Shown here one piece after another: positions 33,310 through 43,100 of a DNA stretch of 64,000 nt. The notes under the pieces were generated by a model. It did no database searches, had not been told where the DNA came from, and saw only the letters and a list, made by a program, of their open reading frames with translations. Origin of the DNA: an uncultured Oscillospiraceae bacterium (GTDB lineage Bacteria; Bacillota; Clostridia; Oscillospirales; Acutalibacteraceae). The stretch spans positions 3,769 to 67,768 of the forward strand of contig CABUKB010000009.1 in assembly GCA_902492045.1 (NCBI GenBank), written 5' to 3'. A program made the position numbers and the translations under genes. How positions within the stretch are numbered: the first letter of the stretch is position 1; each line of letters opens with the position of its first letter.

Positions 33310-35433
33310 ATGTCAAAGTTGGTGATTGTGGAGTCGCCCGCTAAGGCGAAAACCATTCAAAAGTATCTCGGACCCGGATATGAGGTCGTCGCGTCTATGG
33401 GGCATATCCGGGATCTGCCCAAGACTCTGCTCGGGGTCGATATTGAACACGGATTCAAGCCGCGTTATGTGGACATTCCCGGAAAGTCGGCCTTGATCCG
33501 TCAACTCAAGTCCATGGCGGCTCAGAGCGACGGTGTCATACTCGCCACTGACCCGGACCGGGAAGGCGAGGCTATTTCCTGGCACCTTGCCGGCCTGCTT
33601 GGAACCGATACGGCTGCCGACAACCGCGTTACGTTTAATGAAATCACGAAAACCGGGGTGTCTCAGGGAATGGCACATCCCCGGAAACTGGACATGGATC
33701 TGGTCAACGCCCAGCAGGCGCGGCGGATCCTTGATCGGATTGTGGGGTACAAGCTCAGTCCTTTCCTGTGGAAGAAGATCCGCAAAGGTTTGTCCGCCGG
33801 ACGGGTCCAGTCCGCCGCCGTGCGGATTATCGTGGACCGTGAGAAAGAGATCCGCGCTTTTGTCAGCGAGGAATACTGGAGTTTGGATGCCCTGCTGTCC
33901 GACAAGCCGGAAAGCCGTCCGTTTCCCGCCCGGTTCCACGGGGATCGAAAGGGCAAAATCAAGATCGAAAACAAGGAAAAGGCCGACGCCATTTTGGCGG
34001 AGCTGCAAAACGCGGCTTTCACGGTCGACAAGGTCAAGCGGGGTGTGCGGCAGATATCGCCCGCGCCTCCGTTCATTACCTCCACCATGCAGCAGGAGGC
34101 CAGCCGCAAGCTGGGCTTTGCCGCCCGGCGTACCATGAAGGCGGCCCAGGAACTGTATGAAGGCGTGGAAGTGGAGGGGATCGGCGCCATCGGCCTGATT
34201 ACCTATATGCGAACCGATTCGCTGCGCATTTCGGATGACGCGCGAAAAGAGGGCAATGCCTATATTCAGGAACGGTACGGCGCCCGGTATCTGCCCGAAA
34301 AACCCCGTATTTTTAAATCCCGGGGCAATGCCCAGGACGCCCACGAGGCGATCCGCCCCTCGGTTCCTTCCCTTACCCCCGAGCGGGTCAAGGGATCCCT
34401 GAGTTCCGACCAGTACCGGCTTTATAAGCTGATCTGGGAGCGGTTCATCGCCAGCCTGATGGCCAACTGTGTGCAGGATACCTGCCAGGCGGATATTGCC
34501 GCCGGCAAATATCTGTTCAAGGCATCGGGTTATACCGTGAAGTTCGATGGCTACACCGTGCTTTATGTCGAGGGCAAGGATGAGGAGACCGAGGCAGGGG
34601 GAGCTTTGCCGCCACTGGAAGAGGGGATGCCCCTCGTTCTGCGGGATTTGAAGGGGAACCAGCATTTTACCCAGCCGCCTCCCCGCTACACCGAAGCGAC
34701 CCTCATCAAAACATTGGAGGAAAACGGCATCGGCCGTCCATCCACCTACGCCCCCACCATCAGCACCATCCTTGCCCGGGAATACGTGGAGCGGGACGGA
34801 AAGGCTCTGAAGCCCACGGCATTGGGAGAAGTGACCACGGAACTGATGGAGGAGCAATTCCCCGAAATCGTGGATGTGGATTTCACCGCCAATATGGAGC
34901 GGCAGCTCGACGGGGTGGAGTCGGGCAAAGCCGATTGGGTGGAAACTCTCGACCTTTTTTACGACGGGTTCTCCAAGACCCTGCATAAAGCGGAGGAAGC
35001 CACCTCCGGGGAGCGGATCAAGGTCCCCGAGGTGGAGAGCGATGTCACCTGTGAACTCTGCGGCCGGAAAATGGTGGTCAAATCGGGCCGGTATGGGAAG
35101 TTCCTGGCCTGCCCGGGGTATCCCGAGTGTAAAAACACCAAACGGATTGTCGAAGAAACCCCCGGCGTCTGCCCGAAATGCGGCGGCGCCATCGTGGCGA
35201 AAAAATCCAAAAAAAACCGGAAGTTTTTCGGCTGTTCCCATTATCCTCAGTGCGATTTCGTCACTTGGAACGAACCCACGGCGGAGACGTGCCCGAAGTG
35301 CGGCAAGACCCTGTTCAAGAAAAAGGGGCGCAACGCCGGTCTGTTCTGTATGACCGAGGGCTGCGGCTTTGAAAAAGAGGCCGATCCGAAAACAGAGGAA
35401 AAGAAACCGGACGGACCGGCGGGCGATGGATGA
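33310..35433 (+). CDS. topA: DNA topoisomerase I (type IA)
   Basis: This relaxes negative supercoils. It is 707 residues: the Toprim domain (SKLVIVESPAKAKTIQKYLG, DPDREGEAISWH), the active-site Tyr in ITYMRTDSLRIS near residue 299, and three C-terminal Cys4 zinc ribbons (CELCGRKM..., CPKCGGAIV..., CPKCGKTLF...). The ATG at 33310 follows AGGTGGA; the frame is open 12 codons further. It forms an operon with dprA. Confidence 0.98.
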   Translation: MSKLVIVESPAKAKTIQKYLGPGYEVVASMGHIRDLPKTLLGVDIEHGFKPRYVDIPGKSALIRQLKSMAAQSDGVILATDPDREGEAISWHLAGLLGTDTAADNRVTFNEITKTGVSQGMAHPRKLDMDLVNAQQARRILDRIVGYKLSPFLWKKIRKGLSAGRVQSAAVRIIVDREKEIRAFVSEEYWSLDALLSDKPESRPFPARFHGDRKGKIKIENKEKADAILAELQNAAFTVDKVKRGVRQISPAPPFITSTMQQEASRKLGFAARRTMKAAQELYEGVEVEGIGAIGLITYMRTDSLRISDDARKEGNAYIQERYGARYLPEKPRIFKSRGNAQDAHEAIRPSVPSLTPERVKGSLSSDQYRLYKLIWERFIASLMANCVQDTCQADIAAGKYLFKASGYTVKFDGYTVLYVEGKDEETEAGGALPPLEEGMPLVLRDLKGNQHFTQPPPRYTEATLIKTLEENGIGRPSTYAPTISTILAREYVERDGKALKPTALGEVTTELMEEQFPEIVDVDFTANMERQLDGVESGKADWVETLDLFYDGFSKTLHKAEEATSGERIKVPEVESDVTCELCGRKMVVKSGRYGKFLACPGYPECKNTKRIVEETPGVCPKCGGAIVAKKSKKNRKFFGCSHYPQCDFVTWNEPTAETCPKCGKTLFKKKGRNAGLFCMTEGCGFEKEADPKTEEKKPDGPAGDG

Positions 35434-35580
35434 TGCCGTGGCCTGTAAGATGCCCAGCACCCGGTATGGCGGTGTTTATCTATGGCCGCTTCAGGCATCT
35501 CTGCAGGGCCGGTTGGTGGCCGTATGAAGACGGGCGCGTATTATGGCCCATTTCACCCGGGTTCTCATGAAGGAGTGGAC

Positions 35581-36975
35581 ATGAAAAAAGGGCAGATAGT
35601 AGAAGGGATGGTCAAAAAGATCGCATTCCCAAACAAAGGCATGGTGGAGATCCCGGAAGAGGATAAGACTGTTATTGTGAAAGATGCAATAGCCGGGCAG
35701 AAAGTGCGGGTTCTTATCCAAAAAAACCGCAGGGAACAGCCGGAGGGAAGGGTTCTGGAAGTCCTTGAAAAAGCACCGGGAGAGATCCCTTCCGCCTGTC
35801 CACATTTTGGTTCCTGCGGGGGTTGTACTTATCAGAATCTGTCCTATGACCGGCAGCTTCAGATGAAAATGGAGCAGGTAAAGGACATGATGGATCGCGC
35901 GGTAGACGGGGCGTATGTCTGGGAGGGGATTCGTCCAAGTCCCGCGATCAACGGGTACCGCAACAAGATGGAATTCACTTTTGGTGATGAGTGCAAAGAC
36001 GGCCCGTTGGCGCTTGGCATGCACAAGCGGGGAAGTTTCCACGATATTGTAAGCGTTCCCAACTGCCGGATTGTGGATGCGGATTATCGGCAAATCCTGA
36101 CCTGCACTTTGGAAACGGCACGAGAAAGCGGATTGCCCTATTATCACAGGATACGGCACACGGGGTTTTTTCGTCATCTTCTGGTTCGCAAGGCCGCCAA
36201 AACAGGAGAAATTTTGGTTGATTTGATTACCACTTCGGGAGAGGACATAAACCATCCTATCCCGGCTCGGCCCGTTGAAGAATTTTGGAAAAAGTGGGTC
36301 AACCGGCTTCTCTCGCTTTCGCTGGACGGAAAAATCGCGGGGATCCTGCATACGGTCAACGACAATATCGCGGATACCGTGAAGGATGGAGGAACCCAGG
36401 TAATCTATGGGCAAGACTATTTCTATGAAGAATTGCTGGGCTTGAAGTTCAAAATCACCCCCTTCTCTTTCTTTCAAACCAACTCTCTAGGGGCGGAGGT
36501 TCTCTACGAAAAGGCCAGAGACTATATGGGCGATGCAAGGGACAAAGTCGTATTCGACCTCTACAGCGGGACCGGAACGATTGCGCAGATCCTGTCGCCG
36601 GCGGCGAAGCGGGTGATAGGTGTCGAAATTGTGGAAGAGGCCGTGGAAGCCGCCAGGGAAAACGCGAAATGCAATGGTTTGGAAAATTGCGCGTTCTGGG
36701 CCGGGGACGTTCTGAACGTGATCGAGGAACTTGAGGAAGTGCCGGACCTGATTATGCTGGATCCCCCGCGAGACGGTGTACACCCGAAGGCATTGGATAG
36801 GATTATCGGTTTCGGTGTGGACAGACTGGTGTATATTGCGTGTAAGCCGACCAGCCTGGCAAGGGATCTGAAAATTCTCCAGGAACGAGGATATCGGGTG
36901 GAACGAATCGGGTGTGTTGATTTATTTCCCTCTACGTATCACGTGGAGACCATTTGCCAACTTGTCCGGACATAA
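35581..36975 (+). CDS. rlmD: 23S rRNA (uracil-5)-methyltransferase RlmD/RumA-like
   Basis: The protein has an N-terminal TRAM domain (GMVEIPEEDKTVIVKDAIAG), the 4Fe-4S cluster motif CPHFGSCGGCTYQNL (about 75-89) and a methyltransferase domain with FSFFQTNSLGAEVLYE, LYSGTGTIAQIL and LDPPRDGVHPK. The catalytic Cys is in YIACKPTSLARDL. It is 464 residues from ATG 35581, which follows GGAG. In Gram-positive genomes such enzymes target U747/U1939; which one is not settled here. Confidence 0.93.
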   Translation: MKKGQIVEGMVKKIAFPNKGMVEIPEEDKTVIVKDAIAGQKVRVLIQKNRREQPEGRVLEVLEKAPGEIPSACPHFGSCGGCTYQNLSYDRQLQMKMEQVKDMMDRAVDGAYVWEGIRPSPAINGYRNKMEFTFGDECKDGPLALGMHKRGSFHDIVSVPNCRIVDADYRQILTCTLETARESGLPYYHRIRHTGFFRHLLVRKAAKTGEILVDLITTSGEDINHPIPARPVEEFWKKWVNRLLSLSLDGKIAGILHTVNDNIADTVKDGGTQVIYGQDYFYEELLGLKFKITPFSFFQTNSLGAEVLYEKARDYMGDARDKVVFDLYSGTGTIAQILSPAAKRVIGVEIVEEAVEAARENAKCNGLENCAFWAGDVLNVIEELEEVPDLIMLDPPRDGVHPKALDRIIGFGVDRLVYIACKPTSLARDLKILQERGYRVERIGCVDLFPSTYHVETICQLVRT

Positions 36976-37058
36976 GCGGTGTCAATGCGCTTTATGAGGA
37001 CCGTTTGGAGACTGTGAGTTCAAGGATCGAGCGTTATAAAAAGAAAGGTTGCGAAGCC

Positions 37059-38099
37059 ATGGAAACCACAAATGGGCAGAAGCTGAACATGAGGATCATC
37101 GTTGACGCCTACGGCGGAGACAATGCCCCTCTTGAGATCCTGCGCGGCGCGGCGCTGGCAGTGGAAGAGTACGGCCATTCCATTCTTTTAACGGGCCGGG
37201 AAGCGGATATTCGCCGGGTGGCGGCGGAGAACGGCATTTCGCTCAAGGGGATGGAGATCGCCGCCGCAGAGGACGTGATCACCATGGACGACGAGCCGAA
37301 AAGCATTCTAAAGGAACACAAGGACTGCTCGATGGCGCTGGGGCTTCGCCTGCTGGCCCAGGGGGAGGGCGATGCTTTCGTCTCTGCGGGCAGCACCGGC
37401 GCCCTCATTATGGGTGCGACGTTTTTTGTCAAGCGGATCAAAGGGATTTCACGGGCGGCCCTGGCGCCGCTGGTTCCATCCGATAAAGGCCCCTTTATGC
37501 TCATTGATTCGGGCGCCAACGTCGAATGCCGTCCCGACATGCTGCTGCAGTTTGCGCACATGGCCAGCCTCTATATGACCAAGGTCATGCACAACGGCAG
37601 GGCGGCGACGGTGGGACTGCTCAATGTAGGGACCGAGGACCACAAGGGCGGTTCCCTTCAGCAGGAAGCCCACGCCCTGCTTAAACAAAGCGGTTTGAAC
37701 TATATCGGCAACGTAGAGGCACGGGATGTCCCGGCCGGGATTGTGGATGTCTTGGTGGCCGACGGCTTCAGCGGCAATGTGCTGCTCAAAACGATGGAGG
37801 GCACCGCCGACATGCTCATGGGCAATCTCAAACAGATTCTGTTTTCGGGTCTTGGCACCAAGCTGGCCGCCTTGCTGCTTAAGAAACCACTGTACGGCTT
37901 GAAACGCAAGCTCTCCACCTCTGAATACGGCGGAGCTCCCCTGCTCGGAGTGACCAAACCCGTCATCAAAACGCACGGCAATTCCAAGGCCCCGGCGGTC
38001 AAAAATGCCATCCGCGTGGCAGCCGGCTTTGCGGCTGCCGGAGTGATTGAAGATATGGCGGCAGCCGTTCGAACGGCGAAAGCCACGGAGGAGGAATAG
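37059..38099 (+). CDS. plsX: Phosphate acyltransferase PlsX
   Basis: PlsX makes acyl-phosphate from acyl-ACP at the start of phospholipid synthesis. The family start RIIVDAYGGDNAPLEIL, VSAGSTGALIMGATFFVKRI and GSSL-like stretches are clear. The length from ATG 37059 is 346 residues. GAAAGG precedes that start, while a further ATG (MRIIVDAYGG) has no site. It is followed 3 bp later by an acyl carrier protein gene. Confidence 0.96.
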   Translation: METTNGQKLNMRIIVDAYGGDNAPLEILRGAALAVEEYGHSILLTGREADIRRVAAENGISLKGMEIAAAEDVITMDDEPKSILKEHKDCSMALGLRLLAQGEGDAFVSAGSTGALIMGATFFVKRIKGISRAALAPLVPSDKGPFMLIDSGANVECRPDMLLQFAHMASLYMTKVMHNGRAATVGLLNVGTEDHKGGSLQQEAHALLKQSGLNYIGNVEARDVPAGIVDVLVADGFSGNVLLKTMEGTADMLMGNLKQILFSGLGTKLAALLLKKPLYGLKRKLSTSEYGGAPLLGVTKPVIKTHGNSKAPAVKNAIRVAAGFAAAGVIEDMAAAVRTAKATEEE

Positions 38100-38102
38100 G
38101 GC

Positions 38103-38327
38103 GTGGTGCTGGAAAAGCTGGCCCTTCTGCTGATGGATCAAGTCGGCTGTGAAGCGGAAGACGTGACCATGAACGCCCGGCTTGACGACCTGAATCTCAC
38201 CTCCGACGACCGGGCGGAGGCGGCCTTCACCCTGGGGGAATTTTATGGCGTAGAGATCCCGGAAGACGCTCTCGCGGCGTTTGTGACCGTGGAGGATCTT
38301 GTCGGATATATTGAGGACCGTATTTAA
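38103..38327 (+). CDS. Acyl carrier protein of the plsX-rnc block
   Basis: This 74-residue carrier protein starts at GTG 38103 (or GTG 38106) after GGAGGAGGAATAG. The phosphopantetheine region reads RLDDLNLTSDDRAEAAFTLGEFYG, with Ser in LTSDD rather than the usual DSL. The position between plsX and rnc matches acpP, but the divergent motif makes me less sure that it is the main fatty-acid ACP. Confidence 0.75.
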   Translation: MVLEKLALLLMDQVGCEAEDVTMNARLDDLNLTSDDRAEAAFTLGEFYGVEIPEDALAAFVTVEDLVGYIEDRI

Positions 38328-38375
38328 TTAAGGCCGCCGGGTTTCCGGCGGGCTTTGAAAAGAGGACGATGCCAT

Positions 38376-39065
38376 ATGCGGCAGGAAACCATGCATTTCA
38401 TGGAGAAGATCGGATACCGTTTTCGCAACCCATCCCTGCTGGAGAATGCGCTGACCCATTCCTCCTACGCGAACGAAGGGCATCATGGTCTCGAGAGCAA
38501 CGAACGTCTGGAATTCCTGGGGGATTCGGTGCTGGGATTTGTCACGGCGAGATATCTGTTTGAACGCGAGAACGGGCCGGAAGGCATGCTGACCAAACTG
38601 CGGGCGGCTTTGGTGTGTGAAAAAGCCCTGTGTTCCTATGCACAGCTTTTGAGGCTGGGAGACTATCTTCTCCTCGGCAAAGGGGAACAGCGTACCGGCG
38701 GCGCCGAACGCCCCTCCATTCTGGCCGATGCGTTTGAGGCGGTGATTGCCGCCATTTACCTGGACGGGGGATTGGAGCCGGTGCGGGCGTTTATTCTGCC
38801 CTATCTGGAACAGGAAGCCTCCAACCAGCGCCGCCGCCATTTCAAGGACTACAAGACCACCCTCCAAGAGATTATCCAGCACAATCCGGAGGAACGGCTG
38901 GACTATGTCTTGAGGGGCGAGTCGGGACCCGATCACAACAAGATATTCGAGGTGGAGGTTCGCCTGCACTCCAATGTGATCGGCACCGGCCGGGGCCGCA
39001 GCAAAAAGGAGGCGGAACAGCAGGCCGCTCGGGAGGCGCTCAAGCTGATGGGGTATGACAGTTAG
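38376..39065 (+). CDS. rnc: Ribonuclease III
   Basis: This cuts double-stranded RNA in rRNA maturation. The 229-residue protein has the catalytic signature NERLEFLGDSVLGFV (about 41-55), a second acidic site LADAFEAVIAAIYLDGG, and a C-terminal dsRNA-binding domain (DYKTTLQEIIQHNPEERLDY ... GRGRSKKEAEQQAAREAL). ATG 38376 follows AGAGGA. Confidence 0.97.
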   Translation: MRQETMHFMEKIGYRFRNPSLLENALTHSSYANEGHHGLESNERLEFLGDSVLGFVTARYLFERENGPEGMLTKLRAALVCEKALCSYAQLLRLGDYLLLGKGEQRTGGAERPSILADAFEAVIAAIYLDGGLEPVRAFILPYLEQEASNQRRRHFKDYKTTLQEIIQHNPEERLDYVLRGESGPDHNKIFEVEVRLHSNVIGTGRGRSKKEAEQQAAREALKLMGYDS

Positions 39066-40152
39066 AGCCGGAGCCGGGACAGCCCGGCACGGGAATATCG
39101 CCTTGTTTGTACCCCATGCGGGCTGTCCCCATCGGTGCAGTTTTTGCGATCAGCGGATTATCGCCGGTGCACAGGGACGGATGACGCCGGACGAAGTCGA
39201 TGCGGCTTGCCGCCTGGCGGAATCCCATATCACCCTGCCCGGGGAACAGGCGGAACTGGCGTTTTTCGGTGGCAGCTTTACCGCCTTGCCGCGCGAGGAG
39301 ATGCGTGCCCTTCTGGATGCAGCTTTTCCTTTTGTGGAACGGGGCGTTTTTCGGGGGATTCGCCTGTCCACCCGGCCGGACTGTGTGGACAGGCCAGTTC
39401 TCGCGGATCTGCTGACTCGTGGGGTGACGGCGGTGGAACTCGGCGCTCAAAGTATGGACGACACGGTCCTTGCCCGAAATGGCCGTGGCCATACCGCCGC
39501 CGATGTGGAGCGGGCGGCAGAACTGGTCAAAGAGGCGGGATTCTCTCTGGGGCTTCAGATGATGACCGGACTGCCGGGCAGCACACCGGATTCCGACCTC
39601 AAAACCGCCCGCCGGCTGGCGTCGCTCCGGCCGGATACGATGCGCATCTATCCGACGGTGGTGCTGCGGGGAACCCCTCTTGAGCAAATGGTTCATGCCG
39701 GCGTTTACCTTCCGTCCTCTCTGGACGAGGCGGCGGATCTCTGCGCTGAACTCCTCCTCTTTTTCGAGGAGGAGCAGGGCATCCCGGTCATTCGCCTGGG
39801 GCTCCATGCCTCCCCCGACCTGGAGAGGAACCGGGTCGCGGGTCCCTGGCATCCCGCTTTCCGGCAACTGTGCGAGGGGCGGATTTATCGGGACCGCACG
39901 GTGTCCCTTCTTCAGGAGAGACGTGTGCCGCCCGGCTCGGTGCGGGTTTTCGTCCATCCCCGCTTTCTGTCCGCCATGATCGGCCAACGAAAGAGCAATC
40001 TCCGGTGGTTTCAGGAGCGGGGATATACGCTGTATGCTGATGGAGATCCCGCGCTGTCCCGGTATCAGATAAAACTCGGCGCGGATTATGAACGAAGTGA
40101 AATGAAACCGGAACGGCGTACGGCAGGTTCCGAACGAATTAAGGATGTGTGA
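39055..40152 (+). CDS. Radical SAM protein (Elp3-like), rnc-smc intergenic type
   Basis: A 365-residue protein with the 4Fe-4S motif CPHRCSFC near residues 24-31 and a SAM-barrel motif (AFFGGSFTALPREEM, VELGAQSMDD, QMMTGLPGST). The family is regularly found between rnc and smc in Clostridia and resembles the radical-SAM half of Elp3. Its reaction is not known. It overlaps rnc by 11 bases. Confidence 0.88.
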   Translation: MTVRAGAGTARHGNIALFVPHAGCPHRCSFCDQRIIAGAQGRMTPDEVDAACRLAESHITLPGEQAELAFFGGSFTALPREEMRALLDAAFPFVERGVFRGIRLSTRPDCVDRPVLADLLTRGVTAVELGAQSMDDTVLARNGRGHTAADVERAAELVKEAGFSLGLQMMTGLPGSTPDSDLKTARRLASLRPDTMRIYPTVVLRGTPLEQMVHAGVYLPSSLDEAADLCAELLLFFEEEQGIPVIRLGLHASPDLERNRVAGPWHPAFRQLCEGRIYRDRTVSLLQERRVPPGSVRVFVHPRFLSAMIGQRKSNLRWFQERGYTLYADGDPALSRYQIKLGADYERSEMKPERRTAGSERIKDV

Positions 40153-40156
40153 AACG

Positions 40157-43100
40157 GTGCTGCTCAAATCCTTGGAAATACAGGGCTTCAAATCCTTTCC
40201 GGACAAGACGGTGCTGTCATTCGGACAGGGGATTACCGCCGTCGTCGGACCGAACGGCAGCGGCAAGTCCAATATCAGCGACGCGATTCGCTGGGTACTC
40301 GGCGAACAATCCAGCAAAAGCCTCCGGGGGTCCAAAATGGAGGATGTCATTTTTAACGGCACCTCCAGCCGCCGGGCCGTGGGATTCGCAGAGGTGTCTC
40401 TGACCGTGGACAATTCCGCCCGTAAGCTGGATTTCGATGCCGACGACGTAAAAGTCACCCGCCGGTATTACCGCTCGGGGGAGAGCGAGTATCTTTTAAA
40501 CGGCGCTTCTGTCCGGCTCAGGGACATACAGATGCTGTTTATGGATACCGGCCTCGGCCGGGATGGGTACTCCATCATCGGCCAGGGCCGGATTGGAGAT
40601 ATCGTGGCGTCCAAATCGGAGGAACGCCGCGAGATCTTTGAGGAAGCCGCCGGGATTTCCAAGTACCGCTATCGGAAAAACGAGGCGGAGCGGCGGCTGA
40701 ACGCGGCGGAGGATAACCTGCTTCGGCTGCGGGATATCGTGAGGGAGTTGGAAGAGCGGGTCGGACCGTTGAAAATCCAGGCGGATAAGGCCAGAAAATA
40801 CCTGGCTTTGGCCGGAGAAAAAAAAGAACTTGAAATCGGTCTGTGGCTGCGTACCATCGAACAGAGCCGGGAAACGCTGCGGGAGCTGAGCGCCAAACTG
40901 GAACTCGCCCGCACCCAGTATGATGCGGCGGGCCATGCTGTGGAGGAGATTGATGCGCGCATCGACGAGATCGCGGAGAATGCCCAACGCCTGACGGTTC
41001 GGATGGACGAGGTGCGGCAGGACGCCCGCCGCTTTGAGGAGGAGGCTGCCCGGTGCGAAAGCGATGCCGGGTTGCTGCGCAACGATATTTTTCACAATAC
41101 CGAGACCATAACGCGATTGCGCGCCCAGCTTGAACAGTCCGAGACGGGAGGCGAAGGAATCCTGCGGGATATTGCCGCGCGGGAGGAAGCGATTGCCGAA
41201 AAGAAAGGCACCGCCGCCGATGCGGAGGAAAAACGCCGTGCGCTCGAGGAAGAACTCGCGGGTCTCGTGGAAAGCCATAATACCTATTCCGGCCGGATCG
41301 AAACGCTTTCCCAAGAGGCGTCGGCGCTGGCACTGCGCCTGTCCGATATTCGGGTGCGGTCGGTGACGAGCGAGTCCTCCTTGGGGGAGATCACCATGCG
41401 GCTGTCCCAATTGGCCGCGTCGATCTCCCTGCGGGCCGGGCAGAACGCCGCCGCCGAAAAGGAACTCGCCCAGCGGCGGGAGGAATGGCAACTCGCCTGT
41501 GAACGGGCGGAGGAACTGCAAAATACCCTGGCGGGATACGAGATGCGGTATCGGTCCCGGGCGAGCAAATTGGAAGCTGCCAAAGAAGAGGCGAACAAGC
41601 GGAATCTGGACGCGGGAGAAAAGAGCCGCCGGGTCCGGCTGCTCGAAGAAATGGAGCGCAACCTGGAGGGATTTGCCCAGAGCGTCAAAGCCGTTATGAA
41701 GCAGGCCGAGCGGGGAGAACTTCCCGGCATCCACGGGCCGGTTTCCCGTTTGATACAGGCGGGTTCCGCCTATGCGCTGGCGGTGGAAACCGCTCTTGGC
41801 GCGGCGGCGCAGAATGTGGTCTGTGACCGGGAGGAGGATGCCAAGGAGGCCATCCGGTATCTCAAGGAGACAAAGGGAGGGCGCGCGACCTTTCTGCCCC
41901 TGACGTCGGTCAAAGGGAATCTGTTGAGCGAAAACGGCCTGGAAGGAGAGACGGGCTTTATCGGCCTCGCATCCTCTTTAGTCGAAGCAGATCCCCGGTA
42001 TGCGGGGGTGGTGCGCAGCCTTCTGGGGCGCACCGCCGTGGCCGAGGATCTGGATTCTGCGGTGCGGATCGCCAAGAAATACCACTATCGCTTTCGGATC
42101 GTGTCTCTGGACGGCCAGGTGGTGAACGCCGGGGGCTCGATGACGGGCGGATCCAGCGTTAAGGGCGCGGGGATGCTTTCCCGCCGCGCCGAAATCGAAC
42201 GGTTGAAAAAGGAGGCCGGGTCCCTTGCCGAGAAAGCCCGGCAGGCGCAGGAGGAGGTCGCCCGTTTGTCCCAGGACACCGCCGCCGCCGAGGCGGCTCT
42301 GACCGGGGCAAGGGGAGAATTGTCTTCCGCGGGAGAGGAGAAGATCCGGCTCGAGGGAGAGGTGCGCCGGCTGACGGAACAGGCGGCGGCCGCCAAGCGG
42401 GAACTGGAAGAGGGCGAGGCGGAACAGGCGTCTTTGCATGAACGGGCAGAGGAGTACCGCCGGATATCCATCGAGGCTGAGGACGAAGCGGCCGAAGTCC
42501 GACAGCAAAAGGAACGGGTGGAGACCGAGCTCCGTTCCCTGAGCGGCAATCGGGAGGAACTGTCCCGCCGCCGGGAGGAACTGTCCGCCGGCATCGGGGA
42601 GATGCGTCTGCAAACGCTCGCCATCGAGAAGGAGATCGAGGCTGAACACGCCGCGATTGCGGATTTGCGCGCCCGCCTTGCGGATGAGGAGGGCGCTCGG
42701 GACTCCTTGCGCCGCCAGGAGGCGGAACTCCGCGATACCAACAAGACGCTCGACGAGCGTGCCGCCGCCCTGACAGAACAGGCCGGATCCCTGCGTACAC
42801 AGGCCGCAGGCACACAGGGACGGATTGAGGAACTGATGGCCGAACGCGCGAAAGGCGAGGCGGAACAGGCGCTCCTGCGCCAGCAGTCGCGGGATAAGGC
42901 CGACGAACGGGAGAAAGCAGGTCTGGAGGCGGCCCGCATCGAGGAAAAATGCCACACAGTCGGGCGAGAGGCGGATGACGTGACACGGCGGCTGTATGAG
43001 GAATACGAACTCACCCGCAGTGAAGCTGAAGCCACGGTCCAGCCGGCTGAAGATATACCGGCGGCAACCCGCCGTCTGTCGGATCTGAAAAACCGGATCC

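Noticed and set aside
33313..35460. 715-codon minus-strand frame opposite topA
   Set aside because: topA on the plus strand has all type IA motifs; the antisense frame has no recognisable domain and arises from the GC-rich codon pattern.
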